Below the pieces are notes generated by a model. It ran no database searches. It was not told the origin of the DNA and was given only the letters and a program-made list of their open reading frames with translations. This document shows positions 12,351 to 23,515 of a stretch of 64,000 bases of DNA, piece by piece; position 1 is the first letter of the stretch; the number at the start of each line of letters is the position of its first letter. The DNA comes from Kalaharituber pfeilii (lineage: Eukaryota; Ascomycota; Pezizomycetes; Pezizales; Pezizaceae): assembly GCA_015179045.1 (NCBI GenBank), contig WHUZ01000017.1:558001-622000 (forward strand), in the 5' to 3' direction. The position numbers and the translations under genes are program-made.

Positions 12351-13020
12351 ATGCAGGTTGAGAGGCTCTGCATTCACTAGCTTTCGGGGTGATGCCCCAT
12401 TTGATTTTTAATTATGTTTGCGTGTCCAGCTTCCAACATACAGATGTTTCATTGATGTGCCTGAAAGGTTTAACTCGAGCGGCGGTTCTTATTCAACAAG
12501 GGGAGACATTCATTGCTTGAGAAGTATGAACGTTTGATTCTTTTTTTCTCCCTGCATTTTGACTATTCACTGTCATTTTTGTTTTTATACATCTTCTCTG
12601 TGGGGAAGTGATGGTAATAGCCTGCGCTAACAGCCTAACACTAAATCTGCATCACAGTGAAATGGTAATGTATGGTGTTGATTTGCGATGCCTGTACAGT
12701 ATTCTACACTAAGATAGCATTTAATGACTGGACTGGCCAGGCCACTCACTTAGCTGTGCCAGTCACGAGAAGCCCTAGCAGCCGGAACATCGATATTGCG
12801 CATCGGGTTCATGAATCCAAGCATATTCAAGTCAGGTGCTAGTGAACTCTTGTTCGATTAATTTAATTATACTCACTATCAACTCCACAACCGACGACTG
12901 GGGACGAGGCTAACCGACGACTAGCTATATCGATTATTAGTTTCAAAACCGCTATTGTCTAAGCATCAGCTGCTACGCTTGATTCTCAGCTAATTCAATT
13001 CCTCGTGTAACTTATCGAGA
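12351..13020. other. Intergenic, no supported gene
   Basis: No open frame with a recognisable product and no clear repeat structure was seen. Confidence 0.4.
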
Positions 13021-13024
13021 AAAA

Positions 13025-13110
13025 ATTTTTTTTTTTTTTTTTTTTTTTTTATATATATATATCAGTGATCGCGTGCCGCCCTATGGGCTATGGGGATGTT
13101 AAATACATAA
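13025..13110 (-). mobile_element. Mini-SINE subfamily B copy
   Basis: A poly(T) run and a short AT run precede a core containing GCGTGCCGCCCTATGGGCTATGG. On the minus strand this is the B variant of the mini-SINE: CCATAG, then a GCCC-ATA-GGGC hairpin, then a GCACGCGATCA tail before poly(A). No clear target-site duplication was found. Confidence 0.5.
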
Positions 13111-13149
13111 AAGATACTTACTTATAAGGAAAATTAAAGGTGTAAAGAT

Positions 13150-13520
13150 AAAGAGATGTAACCCTGTAACGCCCCATTTCCCCCCTTGTGATGTCTACCA
13201 ATCCATCCATTCCAATATTGCGGCGAGGGTGTCCCCTTGCTCTTGATTCGTCTTGCCCAGTCTGAGCAGTGCCTGCTTTCCCCCGGGCCATCAGGTTTTC
13301 CATATCCGGCATCTCTCCAGAAGGTGGTCCGTGGTTTCTGGTCCTTCACCGCACCATCGGCATTCGGGTCCGTCGGATTTCGCCAGTTTGCATTCCAGTT
13401 CGTAGGCCTTAACCCCCCAGGAGGCCCGCTAAGGTGGCGACCGTGCGTCCGAGTCTCTGTAGTGGTATGTAGTTCATTTCCAGCCTGTTTCTCTCTTCGG
13501 CCCTCCAAGCTTATCGAGAA
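13150..13520 (-). pseudogene. LINE C-terminal fragment with CCHC zinc knuckle
   Basis: Read on the minus strand, one frame gives ECRWCGEGPETTDHLLERC. This is the C-x2-C-x8-H-x4-C knuckle at the C-terminus of many non-LTR retrotransposon polyproteins. The preceding residues (YELECKLAKSDGP) fit the same domain after a frameshift from RNRLEMNYIPLQRLG. A TGA follows shortly after the knuckle. Only the 3' end of the element is present, and it differs in sequence from the LINE copies at 18-26 kb. Confidence 0.7.
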
Positions 13521-13629
13521 ATGCAGATCTCATTGACACAGTTGAACTTCTCGTAATGATATGTAAAAAAAGACATGGCCGAAGCGCTGGCCATTGTTAC
13601 CTATATAGGATGTCCTTTGGTAATTGGAT

Positions 13630-13760
13630 ATCTTTTTTTTTTCTATACTATCACTCGCATGCCTCCATATAGGCTATGGCGAGGTTAGTTGCATATGAAA
13701 AAAAGGAAAATGGAAAAGTAGAATAAAAGTCCGCATCCTATTAACCCACAATCTCCAATA
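13630..13760 (-). repeat. Mini-SINE B copy with conserved flank
   Basis: The stretch from the poly(T) at 13632 through about 13755 matches the reverse complement of 30410-30537, including a shared flank after the core (GGAAAAGTAGAATAAAA). The core has GCCTCCATATAGGC, again able to form a hairpin. Because the flanks are shared, these two copies belong to a longer dispersed repeat rather than to two independent insertions. Confidence 0.6.
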
Positions 13761-13769
13761 GTAATGGAG

Positions 13770-14520
13770 GGGAAAAAACAAAACCGGCATAGAACCCACA
13801 ACCTCCGACAGTAATGTAGGGAGAAAGAGGTAACAACAATGCACAACAGAATGTTGTCCCGCGATCCTCACTAGTCATGTGGAATAATCAGAGGACTCCA
13901 ATATGCAAAATTCACTTCGCCAGTCGAGGCGTCCGATCCCACTCATACTGGTTGTACTTCAGCCATTTCCCTCCTAACCTCACTGTCGCTGGTTTTGAAT
14001 CTGCCTGGGCTCCGGGTGCACTTTGCTCCTCTAACAACCGAGCTAGTGACTTTCCCCTCATCTATGAGCTTTCTGTTTTTTCTCAACCATCGAATCCCAG
14101 TGATCCGTGCTAACTTCCTGTTTTCGGCTTGCAGCCAATTGTGGCCATTGCCTAGGTTCTTCCTCATAGCAATTCCATGTACCACGATGGTAATTGGATA
14201 TATTCAGCAACTCGAGCTGCGTAGCTTCGTATTGCTAGGTGTTAAACTTGTGCCAGTCACTAGCTGGTAGGCTAGTGGGAAAGATGCACGTGAGTTGATG
14301 ATTCGTCATTTATAATGAACAAGTCATGAATTTTGGTTAGTGACGTATTATTCATCATCATGTTTATAGGTTCACCGAGGATGTACATGTACACCAAGAG
14401 CATCTTATTCTGAATGCATGAAACTTAGTTTCTAGACCAGACTATGGCCAGGTTTTAGGCACCAAACCAGGGCAAATAACGCGCAGACACTGAACGGTTC
14501 TTGTATCCCGTGCCAACTAT
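13770..14520. other. Intergenic / 3' flank of the acyl-CoA ligase copy
   Basis: No coding region is recognised. It holds the 3' flank of the minus-strand ligase pseudogene to the right. Confidence 0.4.
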
Positions 14521-14524
14521 TCAT

Positions 14525-16642
14525 TCAAAGGAGTACTTTCCTGAGTAGATACCTCCTGAGTATTTTGCCCCTGTAATATGTTGTCAGCCAAGCCAGCATG
14601 GTCATGACAGTCAAGGTGTCGTACTTACCCTAGCGTCCTGGGAATTGAATCCACAAAGATAACGCTGTCAATGACCCTCTTTTCCGGAGAAAGCTTGATG
14701 TAAGTTAGTTCTTGCTCAAGGAGCGGAGAGAAAAAAAGATAAAGAAGTCTCGGTTACCTGAGATACTGCAAAATCCAATATTTCTTGTTTCAGCTCTGGG
14801 GTTTGCTCAACGCCATCCTGCAAAAGCACAAAAGCCTTCGCAACTTGATCCATGTTTGCCCCATCAATTGCTGCCACCACTCCTTCTTTCACCTTGTCAT
14901 GGCTTTGTAGGACTTGTTCAAGTTCATTGGGCAGAATAATAAGTCCTTTGCTACGGATTTTGATAACTTGATTCTCACGCTCAACAACTGTAATTGCTCC
15001 ATTCCTGACTGTTACTAGATCTCCTGTAATGAACCAGCCCTCTTTGTCAATGCATGCAGCATTAAGCTCGGGTAGATTACGATAGCCTCTGAAAACAGTG
15101 GGACCACGAATGAGCAGGAGGCCAATAGTATCATCAAGAACAGGAGTCAGAGTCTCAAGGTCAACGATCTTAGCCTCAACTCCAGGCAATAAATAGCCAC
15201 AGGTGCCCTTGGTCTCCTCAATATCGACAAGCCACTGCGATGCGATAAGATTTTCCTCAGTCATGCCAAGACCTAGATGATAGTCCGAGTCAGCTGCAGT
15301 ACAGGTGCTGTATAGTAAAGAACATATCTACCTTGTCTCACAACAACCTTGGCACCTTGATTGGTGAGTCGTAAACGCATAGCCTCACTAACACTGTACT
15401 CAAGGATGCCCCAGAAGAGTATATTTGTGTTAGGGAGCTGAGATCGAACTGGTCAATTAAGGGATGCATGGCCAAAGTGGTGATAATTGGTGGGGAAATG
15501 GTGAGATAAGTTACTATTCGATGATGTTTTGTCTTTAGCACACATTTAGTGATGACAGTAATATGAAAATGCATCAACTTACTTTTGTATTTCTGAATGC
15601 TCGTGAGCATCTCTACAAGATCAAACTCCCGACATGTGTATATTGGAATGCCTGCGCACAAACCAGCAAATAGCATATAGTACATACCATACATAGAGAA
15701 CCAGGGAAGAACTGAGAGAAGCCTATCAGTATTCCAAGACCAACCATAGTCAGAAGTATACGTTCCACTAAGATGTAAGAACTGGAAGGCATTGTGAAGT
15801 AGATTTGCATGAGTTAATTCAACACCCTTGGCCTTCCCAGTGGTACCAGAGGTATAGGCAATGATGGCTAACAGATCTGCTGTTTGGTGTCTGCATGCTG
15901 GTCGAGGAATAGAGCTTAACTCCTCATCTGACACAGAGGCTGAGAACTCAAAAATGGTTTGTGCAGAGCTGGGCATAGTGTCTAATTTCGAAAACACAAG
16001 AATATTTGATGAAGGAATATTCAGCTCCACTGCTGCCTCTAGAGCCAGTGGAAGCACGGTAGAGCTCACAACAATAGCCTTTGGCTCACAATCTTAGAGT
16101 TATGTCAGAAACTTGTAAAGTAGTAAACCATCAGTTAGACAACGTACCCCTGAGTTGAAAGACTAGCTTCTCTTTAGTAAGAAGTGGATTCATTGATGTG
16201 ACAGCTCCATTTGCCCAGAATGTTCCCATAACCACGATAGCTGCAATATGGAAGTTGTTCACGTGAAAGATCAGCATTGGATGAACTCGAAGTTTGATTT
16301 TCTGGGACATAGCAGAAACTTACGAATTTCAATAATATTAGGTGCTACAATAGCTAGCACATCCCCTTCTTGCCAGTTCAGCTTTTGCCGAAGAGAAATG
16401 CCAAACCGCTTTGCTGAGGCATAAATAGTAGCATAGCTCAGAGACTTGTCCGTTTCGGCTTGAATGAAAATCACATGATCATCAGGATAGCTATGTAAGG
16501 AGGTATTTTGTTAGTGTGCTCATAGCAATAAAGTGCATCATACTATTACAAACCTTCGGAATTTATTCTCTAAGACAAAGCTCCAGAGCTCCATATCTGT
16601 TGGGATTACCTGCTCAGGATATGGAGATTGGTGAACTTCCAT
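14525..16642 (-). pseudogene. Acyl-CoA ligase (4-coumarate-CoA-ligase-like), copy 1, frameshifted
   Basis: This is an ANL-superfamily adenylate-forming enzyme that would activate a carboxylic acid with ATP and load it onto CoA. The start is ATG 16642 (MEVHQSPYPEQVIPTDMELW). Several short introns can be placed, for example before YPDDHVIFIQAETD and after NIIEI. The nucleotide-binding loop YTSGTTGKAKGVELTHANL is near 15830, GWFITGD near 15040, and the catalytic GKILRR of motif A10 appears only after splicing an intron (GTAAGT...TTACAG) near 14600. The stop is at 14525-14527. Relative to copy 2 one base is missing near 15409, between SSG and LEYSVSEAMRLRLT, which shifts the frame. The usual GR(x)D motif also reads VVERENQVIK. 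I therefore call it a pseudogene; a base-calling error is the alternative. Confidence 0.8.
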
Positions 16643-16879
16643 AACGGTTATCGGAAAGTACAGTTCTTTGAGGTCAGGATTAAGCAAGACTGCGAGCCTG
16701 AAGTGTATTTTAAACTGGCAGAATACTCTGATGGATGAGGTGAGGTGAGTAGCTGGGCCTGCAATTGGAGATAGTGGGAGCTTTTGTACTGTAAAGTGGT
16801 GGTGCGTGACAGTCGCTCAATGGTGAAACATATCTCTTGGACCCCTGTAAGCCGATGGTACACAGACATTAATGTTCTG

Positions 16880-16963
16880 CTAGGAACGTTTTTTTTGTTT
16901 TAATCACGTAACCGTACCCCGCATACAGGCTCCCAGCCTATGGCAGGGATTCTAGGAACGTTT
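16880..16963 (-). mobile_element. Mini-SINE copy with 12-bp target-site duplication
   Basis: The duplicated target CTAGGAACGTTT is found at 16880-16891 and 16952-16963. Between them, on the minus strand, the unit starts near CCCTGCCATAGGCTGGGAGC, continues with CTGTATGCGGGGTACGG and ends in an A-rich tail. The stem AGGCT/AGCCT is visible as AGGCT-GGG-AGCCT. It lies just upstream of the acyl-CoA ligase copy 1 start. Confidence 0.85.
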
Positions 16964-17458
16964 GGGCAGTCCTATTCCATTGTCGTGTGACACAAGCAGC
17001 CGAGCGCCCCCCACTGTGCCTACGTCTTTTGCAATAGAAGCCGAAGCTCAAAATAGAAAAAATCAAACGTCATAGAAGTTGGAGAATCTTGTAGAGCTGA
17101 ATGATTGGACTTCAGCGAATTAGAATCTTTTATCAGAACTGACTTTGGGAAACTTTCCGTTGACATTAGAGATTCTACCGGGAGGTCGGGGGGGTGTCTC
17201 GGCTGCATGTCTCACAATATGAGATACGAGCAGCGCGGCTGAAGGAAAAAAAAAGAAAGAAGAACTGCGAAGTTTAGTTACCACACAAGCCTCCGTCCAT
17301 TGAGTATCCAGAGCCACTAACTAATGCAAGGCAACACGATCAGATTAAACTGGTACCCATATCTGAACATTCTAATAGGCCAGCATGGAACTCACGATCG
17401 GTGGAGCCATTAATGATGTCACACTCGTATTGTCCAGCTACCCGCTAGTTGCTGATCA

Positions 17459-17544
17459 CTACTAGCTAGTAAAATATGTATTCGGATAGGGGTACTAATG
17501 CACATTATGCGCTATGCCCGAATACATATTTTACTAGCTAGTAG
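17459..17544. mobile_element. 86-bp palindromic mariner-like mini-MITE
   Basis: The arms CTAGTAAAATATGTATTCGG and CCGAATACATATTTTACTAG form a nearly perfect inverted repeat around a short centre with CACATTATGCGCTATG. A second copy lies at 51492-51578 and a diverged relative at 58524-58790. It is noncoding. Confidence 0.85.
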
Positions 17545-17559
17545 AAATTGGCTCCTTGC

Positions 17560-18300
17560 CGGCCACGTATCATATGACATCAAATATATTGATAGCAAGC
17601 TTTGCATAGAGACTATATTCGCTTACGAGGTTGCAGATATGCTTCGTCATATGCAGCTGAGCTGCTTTCTGCTGTTCTGGCATTTCTATGATTTCATGAA
17701 CCCTATAGTGCAAAAAAAAAAATAGAATACCCGATTTCTGCCACGAACTCTACGCAATTCGGTGCGAGGGTTCAGCTATTCTTGGGTGAAATCCCAAAAA
17801 GCGAAATCTGTAGTACATCTAAATAGATTATATGCTCTCTGGGTATTTGATTGAAGATGATACAGTGCGTAGGCAAAAATCTTCGCGACTATGTAGTATA
17901 AGGAAAAGCGTTTTACCAAACCTTGGAGTCACGAGCATGCATCCAAGAGGACCCCCCTTTGGAAAACACAACAACTCAACCAAAAGTACTCCTTTTGAAT
18001 TGAGAAAGGATACAGCTTCTGTGATGCCCATTCATGTGCTCTATTATTTTTTTGCAATTCTTTAGGTACTTTATTGATTTTTTAGTGATTTCTCGGACAG
18101 TACTGAAAAAAGAGATGCAAGGAGGGTCCACTCAGATGCACGTCTTGCTTTTCCTTATACTGCATAATCTCGAAGACTTTTACCTACGCACTGTACAATA
18201 AATTGTGCCTTAATTAAGTATTTAAGGATTTAATTATGGTACAGTTGTAGCCCAATTCTAACAATTCAGGGCTTGATCTGGCGGTCATGGTTGTGTCATA
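17560..18300. other. Spacer between ligase copy 1 and LINE copy 2
   Basis: No gene is recognised. Within this stretch, about 17870-17940 and 18130-18190 contain matching inverted segments around the words CGTAGGCAAAA and TTTTACCTACG, suggesting an unresolved inverted repeat. Confidence 0.4.
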
Positions 18301-18339
18301 ATTGCGGTACATGTTTTGTCACATATGCGAAAGTGCTGG

Positions 18340-18841
18340 GCATAACTCCGCTTTCCTACAAGATACTACTTTATTTCACAAGGGGCAGTTTGGTGGAGTG
18401 AAAGGTAGGTCCACCATCTATGCCTTGTTCCAAGCTATAGTCATTAGTCATAGAAGAGTTGCACGGAAGGGGGGTGCAGTGTGGGTCATAGAAGATGTTA
18501 AAGGTAGCTTTGGGAATACAAGGTGAGAGGTTGTTAGGGAGCGAGTCTAGGGCTCATGAGCAGAGACATAGTTGCTATGGCTGGAGACCTTCTTCCGAGA
18601 GCAGGAGTTTGAGGGTGAGTGGAACAGGCAGGTGAGGGGCTACGAAAAGTCGAACCTGGGGGTGCCACAAGGGTCACCTTTATCCCCAGTGGCATTCCTA
18701 CTCTTCATGGCTCCAATACTAGAAGAGATAGAGCAAAAGGCAGGGGAGGTGGCAAGAGAATGCCAATGCGAAGTGGAGCTACCTTCATTCGTTGACAACC
18801 TCAACTGGGTGGTGGTAAACTAGGATGCAGAAGGGGGGGCA
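18340..18841 (+). pseudogene. LINE relic, copy 2: reverse transcriptase core
   Basis: Translation on the plus strand gives FHKGQFGGVKGRSTIYALFQ and then AVWVIEDVKGSFGNTR, the fingers and palm of a non-LTR reverse transcriptase. After a frame break come GVPQGSPLSPVAFLLFMAPI and PSFVDNLNW. The catalytic box of this group is normally of the form VDDLN; here it reads VDNLN. The relic is cut at 18842 by the hAT-like element. Confidence 0.8.
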
Positions 18842-19696
18842 AGTGTTCCCAACCTGCCGGCCTGGGCAGTTTCAGGTCTTCCAAACCGCCTAGGCTGCCC
18901 TGCCATGGCGAATATCATAGCTGCAAGCGGGGTTACGATATATATATATATATATATATATTTTTTTTAAAAAAAAAAAAAAAAAAAAAAAGAAAAGGCC
19001 GTCCAGGCCACCCAGGCCGGTCCAGGCCCTTCCGGGCGTTCAAGCGATTCAGGGGTAGGAGGGCTGGTTTACAAGGCTATTCAGGGGGCCGCCTTCAGGT
19101 CACTCGGACGCGGATTTGATACAAAGCTTTTTATTTTCTACCCTTGGATAACTTTCTGAACCTTTTTATTGAGCAGCGCTTATTGCAGGTATTCAGGCAA
19201 GTAATTCGTAGTATTGCTTGGGTTTATACTAATTCCTTTTATTAGTGCAGAATGGAGACAGACATTCCAACCACTGGTACCAGAGGTGATGATTCCTACA
19301 GCGATCTTTTTTCACTCTTTCTAGTGCAGTTCAAGTTTTGATCTTGCATCGATGCTTCCCTGCAGTCAATCTGATGCCGAAATCAAGTCTTCTGAAATTT
19401 GGGCTACAAAAGTCCAGTGCGACAAAGTTGGATATGACAGTATGGTGAAGCTGTGCATGATAATGGAATGCGATACTGGCGGTGCAAGATCTGCAAGAAA
19501 AATACTAAACGTTAGAGAATGAGGTATACGTAGAAGTTGGAGTACTTTCTGTATATAGCTAGTCTACTGTATAATCTAACTTACCACTGCAGCCCGAATG
19601 GCCTAAATGGCCTGAAACATTCAGGCCACCTTGACCGGGCGGGGCCGACCCTACGGCCTAGATGTCTATGACCTGGCCCGGCCCGTTGGGAACACT
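18842..19696. mobile_element. hAT-like non-autonomous element (855 bp)
   Basis: The termini AGTGTTCCCAAC and GTTGGGAACACT are inverted repeats, followed inward by GGCC-rich sequence on both sides. It is noncoding and interrupts the LINE reading frame between VVN and the segment starting CTAAGAGGATTAGAGAC. No exact 8-bp target duplication could be shown; GGCA is present on both sides. The same element is at 1-485. A mini-SINE is nested inside at about 18898-18992. Confidence 0.7.
18898..18992 (+). mobile_element. Mini-SINE copy with AT run and poly(A)
   Basis: The core CCCTGCCATGGCGAATATC is followed by GCTGCAAGCGGGGTTACGA. An (AT)n run, poly(T) and about 21 A come next. No clear target duplication was found. 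It is nested in the hAT-like element. Confidence 0.65.
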
Positions 19697-20213
19697 GGCA
19701 TACTAAGAGGATTAGAGACAGGATCGCAGGAGTGTCTAGGGAGGTGGCTTAGGCCCATGAGCTACTACTTGAGGCCTCGAAGGAGGAAATCCTAGTCATC
19801 GGCAAGGAGGTTAAGAGCTCGTTGATGTTGAGAAGAGCAAATGGTTAGGAGTGATCTGTGATAGCATCCTTAATTTCGACCATCATTGGAAAGGCCGGAT
19901 TGACAAACCAGGAAAGTCTTGGAGCCTTATCCGGACTGGGGAATTCGCAGTGGGGCATGAGCCCACTGGCATATTAAGAGTAATAGCTCTGTGGGGCTAC
20001 AAGATTGGGTGGAGAGGCCAAAAATAATGGAGAGAGGAGTTTGAGAGGTTACAATACCAGGCACTTTGCGAATGAAATGGCGTAGTCTAAGAGGTGACTA
20101 AAGTAAAGGCGAGGCTATTCCCGGAGTAGAGAGTGTAGCAACGATTCTCGATCAGGACCAAGAGAGCTGCCAGTGAGGGACCCCACAGGGATGGGGGAAC
20201 TGTGACCCGAAAG

Positions 20214-20297
20214 CTCAGGGGGGATTTTTTTTTTTTTTTTTTTATCACATGACCCCGCTTGTAGCTGTTCGCCATGGCAGGGCAACTCAGGGGGGAT
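20214..20297 (-). mobile_element. Mini-SINE copy with 12-bp duplication and known empty site
   Basis: CTCAGGGGGGAT occurs at 20214-20225 and 20286-20297. The unit between is poly(T) followed by the reverse complement of CCTGCCATGGCGAACAGCTA and CAAGCGGGGTCATGTGA. LINE copy 1 has CTCAGGGGGGAT once, at 1013-1024, with no insertion. This gives a clean pre-insertion site. Confidence 0.92.
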
Positions 20298-20842
20298 GAG
20301 ACCTCAGACGCAGACAGGGAAGTTGAGGAGGGGGGAGACTGGAGAGTTCAGTGTAGGTCGCGGCACAGAGAAGAACGATGGATTCAAGTTAATAGGTGGA
20401 AGGATGCCAGCACACTCGAGGTAGATGAGGAGGAGACAGTGTCATGGGGGCCGACAGTCACCCAAATGGAGCTAGAGGCTATAGACCTCAAGCTAGGCAA
20501 GGAGGACTCCCTAGCCAAGTGGGAGAAGGGTATCAGGGAGGCGAAAGGCAGCTCATTAGCCATCTTCACAAATGGCAGCCGCAATGAGGAAGGGGGAGTA
20601 AGTGGTCGGTGGTGCTGGCGGCAGGTGGTGGCAGACGAGGTAGAAGGGAGCCATTGGGTCAGCATGAAGGCGACAGTGTGGTACGGCGACAGTGGGGTAT
20701 GGCGAGGTTGCAGGCATGAGGGGCGCCCTGGAAACTGGTGACAACAGGGTGAAGGTGCTGCTGCTTGCAGACCCTCAGGCAGCTATCAACGCGGTCAAGG
20801 GAGCAGGAATAACCGGCAAGGTAAGGACTGCGGACCTGACGT

Positions 20843-21347
20843 TGTGGTAGGCGGCGCGCGCCTACTTGCTAGTTGCTACTTATTTACTAACCGCGCTGGC
20901 GCTGGGCTCAGATAACGCCGTAGGTCACGTGGAAGTTCAAGAGCAATAGTGAAGTAGCACGGGCACGTGAGGATGAGGGTAAGCCGGGTTGATTAGAAAT
21001 AACCGAACGGTCTGCGGTATAAAGAGGTTCTGTTCCTTTTGCACATGTATCATACACAGATATACAATACACACATCATCCATTTGTACATACGCACGAT
21101 TACTCTGTCTTCTACAGTCATGTAGATATCGCCGCGCCGTTATACTACTTCCTTTTCCTACTTACCACATTCCCGCACTCTTTTATTGTACTTATACATT
21201 CTACTCGCTACTGCCATTGCCGAATATACACATATCGAGACTTTCTACTACTCAAGATAGCGATTCGCCTCCTTCGGACAGTGACTCGAGGACCACCTAG
21301 TAGAGGAACCGCGCATAGTTGACTGAGCAGCCTCGCGCCCGCTCATA
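20843..21347. mobile_element. Solo LTR (about 505 bp) in LINE copy 2
   Basis: The insertion begins TGTGGTAGGCGG and is flanked by ACGT on both sides (20839-20842 and 21348-21351). Copy 1 is uninterrupted here. A TATA-like GGTATAAAGAGGTTCTG near 21015 would suit a retrotransposon promoter. The 3' end reads CTCATA rather than a canonical CA, so the exact edge is uncertain. No internal retroelement genes are present, as expected for LTR-LTR recombination. Confidence 0.65.
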
Positions 21348-21743
21348 ACGTGTGTGGTGGAGCTTGTGGCAGAAAGGTGGCGAAGGCTGAGGGGTGAGGT
21401 TGTGAAGCTTGCATGGGTTAAGGCCCACGTCGGGATAGAGGGCAACAAGATCTTTATATATCACGAAGTTAACCCGAATTCCGAGAGGAGAGGCCTGAAT
21501 GCATGAATGGCCGAGCTAGCGGTCTCAGTTAGCACGAGCTGCTGGAACAGATGAATACACTGCCAATCTTCGAATATTCGGACTCTTTTTTTTTACCATC
21601 CTATGGCAAGGATCCATATACCCGGGCCAGACTAAAGAGGCTAACCTATCTATCCTACGTACACACATGGGTATCCAACGCACCATCCGACGTTCCGCTA
21701 GCCCAGATCGAGGCCGGCGAACCATACCTCGACCGGGTTTGCG

Positions 21744-22470
21744 CTCTACACCCTCCTGCCTCCACCCTTTCTCCTTTAGGTCCTCCAAGCGGGACGGGGG
21801 TAACGATTTGGGATGGGGAAATGCGGGGCATGAGAATGGGGATCGAAAGAGCAATCCCGGCACCGGCGAACCTGGTGATCCTGACGTATTCGCAAGCCGC
21901 GATCGCGGCGGTGAAGAAGGCAGGCAGCCGGGGAAAAGCCAGGGCCGGGGACCTACAAAGAGTGGTAGATTGCATCGCAACGAGGAAAAGAAAAGGGGGG
22001 GACGTCAAGTTGATGTGGGTAAAAGCCCACTTCGGCATCGCAGGCAACGAAGCAGCAGACGCGGAAGCCAAGAAGGTGGCGGATAGGATTGGCAGGTCGG
22101 TAGTAACGGGGAAGGGGGGCTGCGGCAGAAGTGGAAAAGGCTGCGAGCAGCGGAAAGGTGCGAGCCAGGTTTCGGAGGGGGCGCAGTAATGAGGCGGGGC
22201 AGGGGAGCAGCCACCACCTTCGCAAGACTAAGAACGGGGGAGGGGATGGGCAAGGAGTGGGAAATGAGAATTGGAAAAGCAGCGGAGGCGTGTGCGGGTG
22301 TGGGCAGAGGCAACGGCGGACCACCTGGCTTTCAGGTGCGAAGAGGTGGCATACCCGGAAGGATGGGGCGAATGGGTGGAACTTGAGAAGAGGAAATGGG
22401 TGGAGCAACAGGAGAATGGGGAGGAGGTCGATGTCCTGGAGCAGCTTTTCCACTCGCTGAAGGCATGAGG
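21744..22470 (+). pseudogene. Second-lineage LINE relic: RNase H and C-terminal finger
   Basis: The plus strand encodes VILTYSQAAIAAVKKAG, then VKLMWVKAHFGIAGNEAADA, the second half of an RNase H domain. After frame breaks it gives ATADHLAFRCEEV, the H-x4-C part of the LINE zinc knuckle, and ends LEQLFHSLKA-stop near 22466. The GC-rich sequence differs clearly from the LINE copies on either side, so it is another lineage. Confidence 0.75.
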
Positions 22471-22674
22471 ACTAAGGGCGTCGCGGGATAGGTGGCGGAG
22501 AGGGGGGTGAAATCTCGTCTGTTTGAAGGTGGCGGCGGAGGAATGATGTAGCTATGTTTTTATTGCTACGGGGAGGGGTGGCGGGGAGGGGGCGAGATTT
22601 TCGTATGTAGAGTAGGCGGCGGATGAGCAGGTAGATATGCTTGCCTCCGAGCATCGAGGGTATCGACCCAGGGG

Positions 22675-22735
22675 CCCTGCCATGGCGAACAGCCGCATGC
22701 GGGGTTACGTGAACATACACACAAAAAGAAAAAAA
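22675..22735 (+). mobile_element. Mini-SINE copy
   Basis: The core CCCTGCCATGGCGAACAGCC is followed by GCATGCGGGGTTACGTGAAC and an A-rich tail. No target duplication is evident. It lies about 200 bp downstream of the LINE C-terminus that ends near 22466. Confidence 0.7.
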
Positions 22736-22744
22736 GTCCTCCAA

Positions 22745-23100
22745 TCACTGCCAGGTGACTTGTGTGCCATCCTTGCACCTCCTCTGGGACCGCTCCAGCT
22801 CAGCGCTCCACTCCTCTCCACATGTGTATCGCAACCTCCTCGCCACTGGAGCGGATCTTCCCCGCTACATGGCGCTGCCTTTCCCACTTTGCAGCCAGGT
22901 GTCATTCATGAGTGCTCTCCGAAGCCACTTCACAAACTTTCCCTTCCAAAAGCCAGCGTGCTCTCACTCCTTCCTTTTTCGAACCAATCCATGATGCAGC
23001 CCAGCCTCAGTAACCTGCCCGTCGCGCGTCATGCGGCTGGCCTCCCTCATTCGCTCTCTCATCTGCTTGTTGCAAGTTACTGTACCCCTTACATTTTTCT
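22745..23100 (-). pseudogene. LINE C-terminal relic, minus strand
   Basis: The reverse strand gives GKFVKWLRRALMNDTWLQSG and YTCGEEWSAELERS, which match GKFVKWGRRALTIYTWLRTG and CCSCGEEWSAKHVMF of the LINE at 25.6-25.8 kb. Stops interrupt the frame. Confidence 0.7.
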
Positions 23101-23104
23101 GCAT

Positions 23105-23515
23105 ATCGCAGTTACGGTAACAGGCCCAGTCCACTCATTTCGGAATCTGTACCACTAGCCTACAACCATTCGTCCTAGCATGGGCGGCCAGGACCACTCA
23201 CTTTTGTGTGGAAGAATGGCCAGTCCCCCGGATATTTACACGAGATTTTTTCTTGAGTATATATAACATGTAAGCAGCTGGAGGGCGTAAGCACTTTGTC
23301 ATGTCAGCCGCAGGTTTCTGATTCCAACTACTCGTTAGATAGGAATGGAGGTCGATCTCTCACGTGGATAGGGTGGGCATGCGGACAACTAGCCATAGGT
23401 GCAATTATATTGAGACAACATTCTGTGCCAGCCGGCGCTTACTGTAAGGCAGATGCAGCTCGAAAGCATGTTGGACGGCAACTTTTAACAGCATAAAAGC
23501 TTTTGAGGACATATC
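23105..23515. other. Spacer between LINE relics
   Basis: No gene or clear repeat is recognised. Confidence 0.35.

Larger units (their letters stand above)
19697..21743 (+). pseudogene. LINE relic, copy 2: distal part with RNase H, interrupted
   Basis: This matches 486-1972 apart from two insertions, a mini-SINE (20226-20285) and a solo LTR (20843-21347). RNase H remnants include AIFTNGSRNEEGG near 20570 and WVKAHVGIEGNK near 21420. The frames are broken repeatedly. At 21743 the match to copy 1 ends exactly where copy 1 meets the foldback element. Confidence 0.85.
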
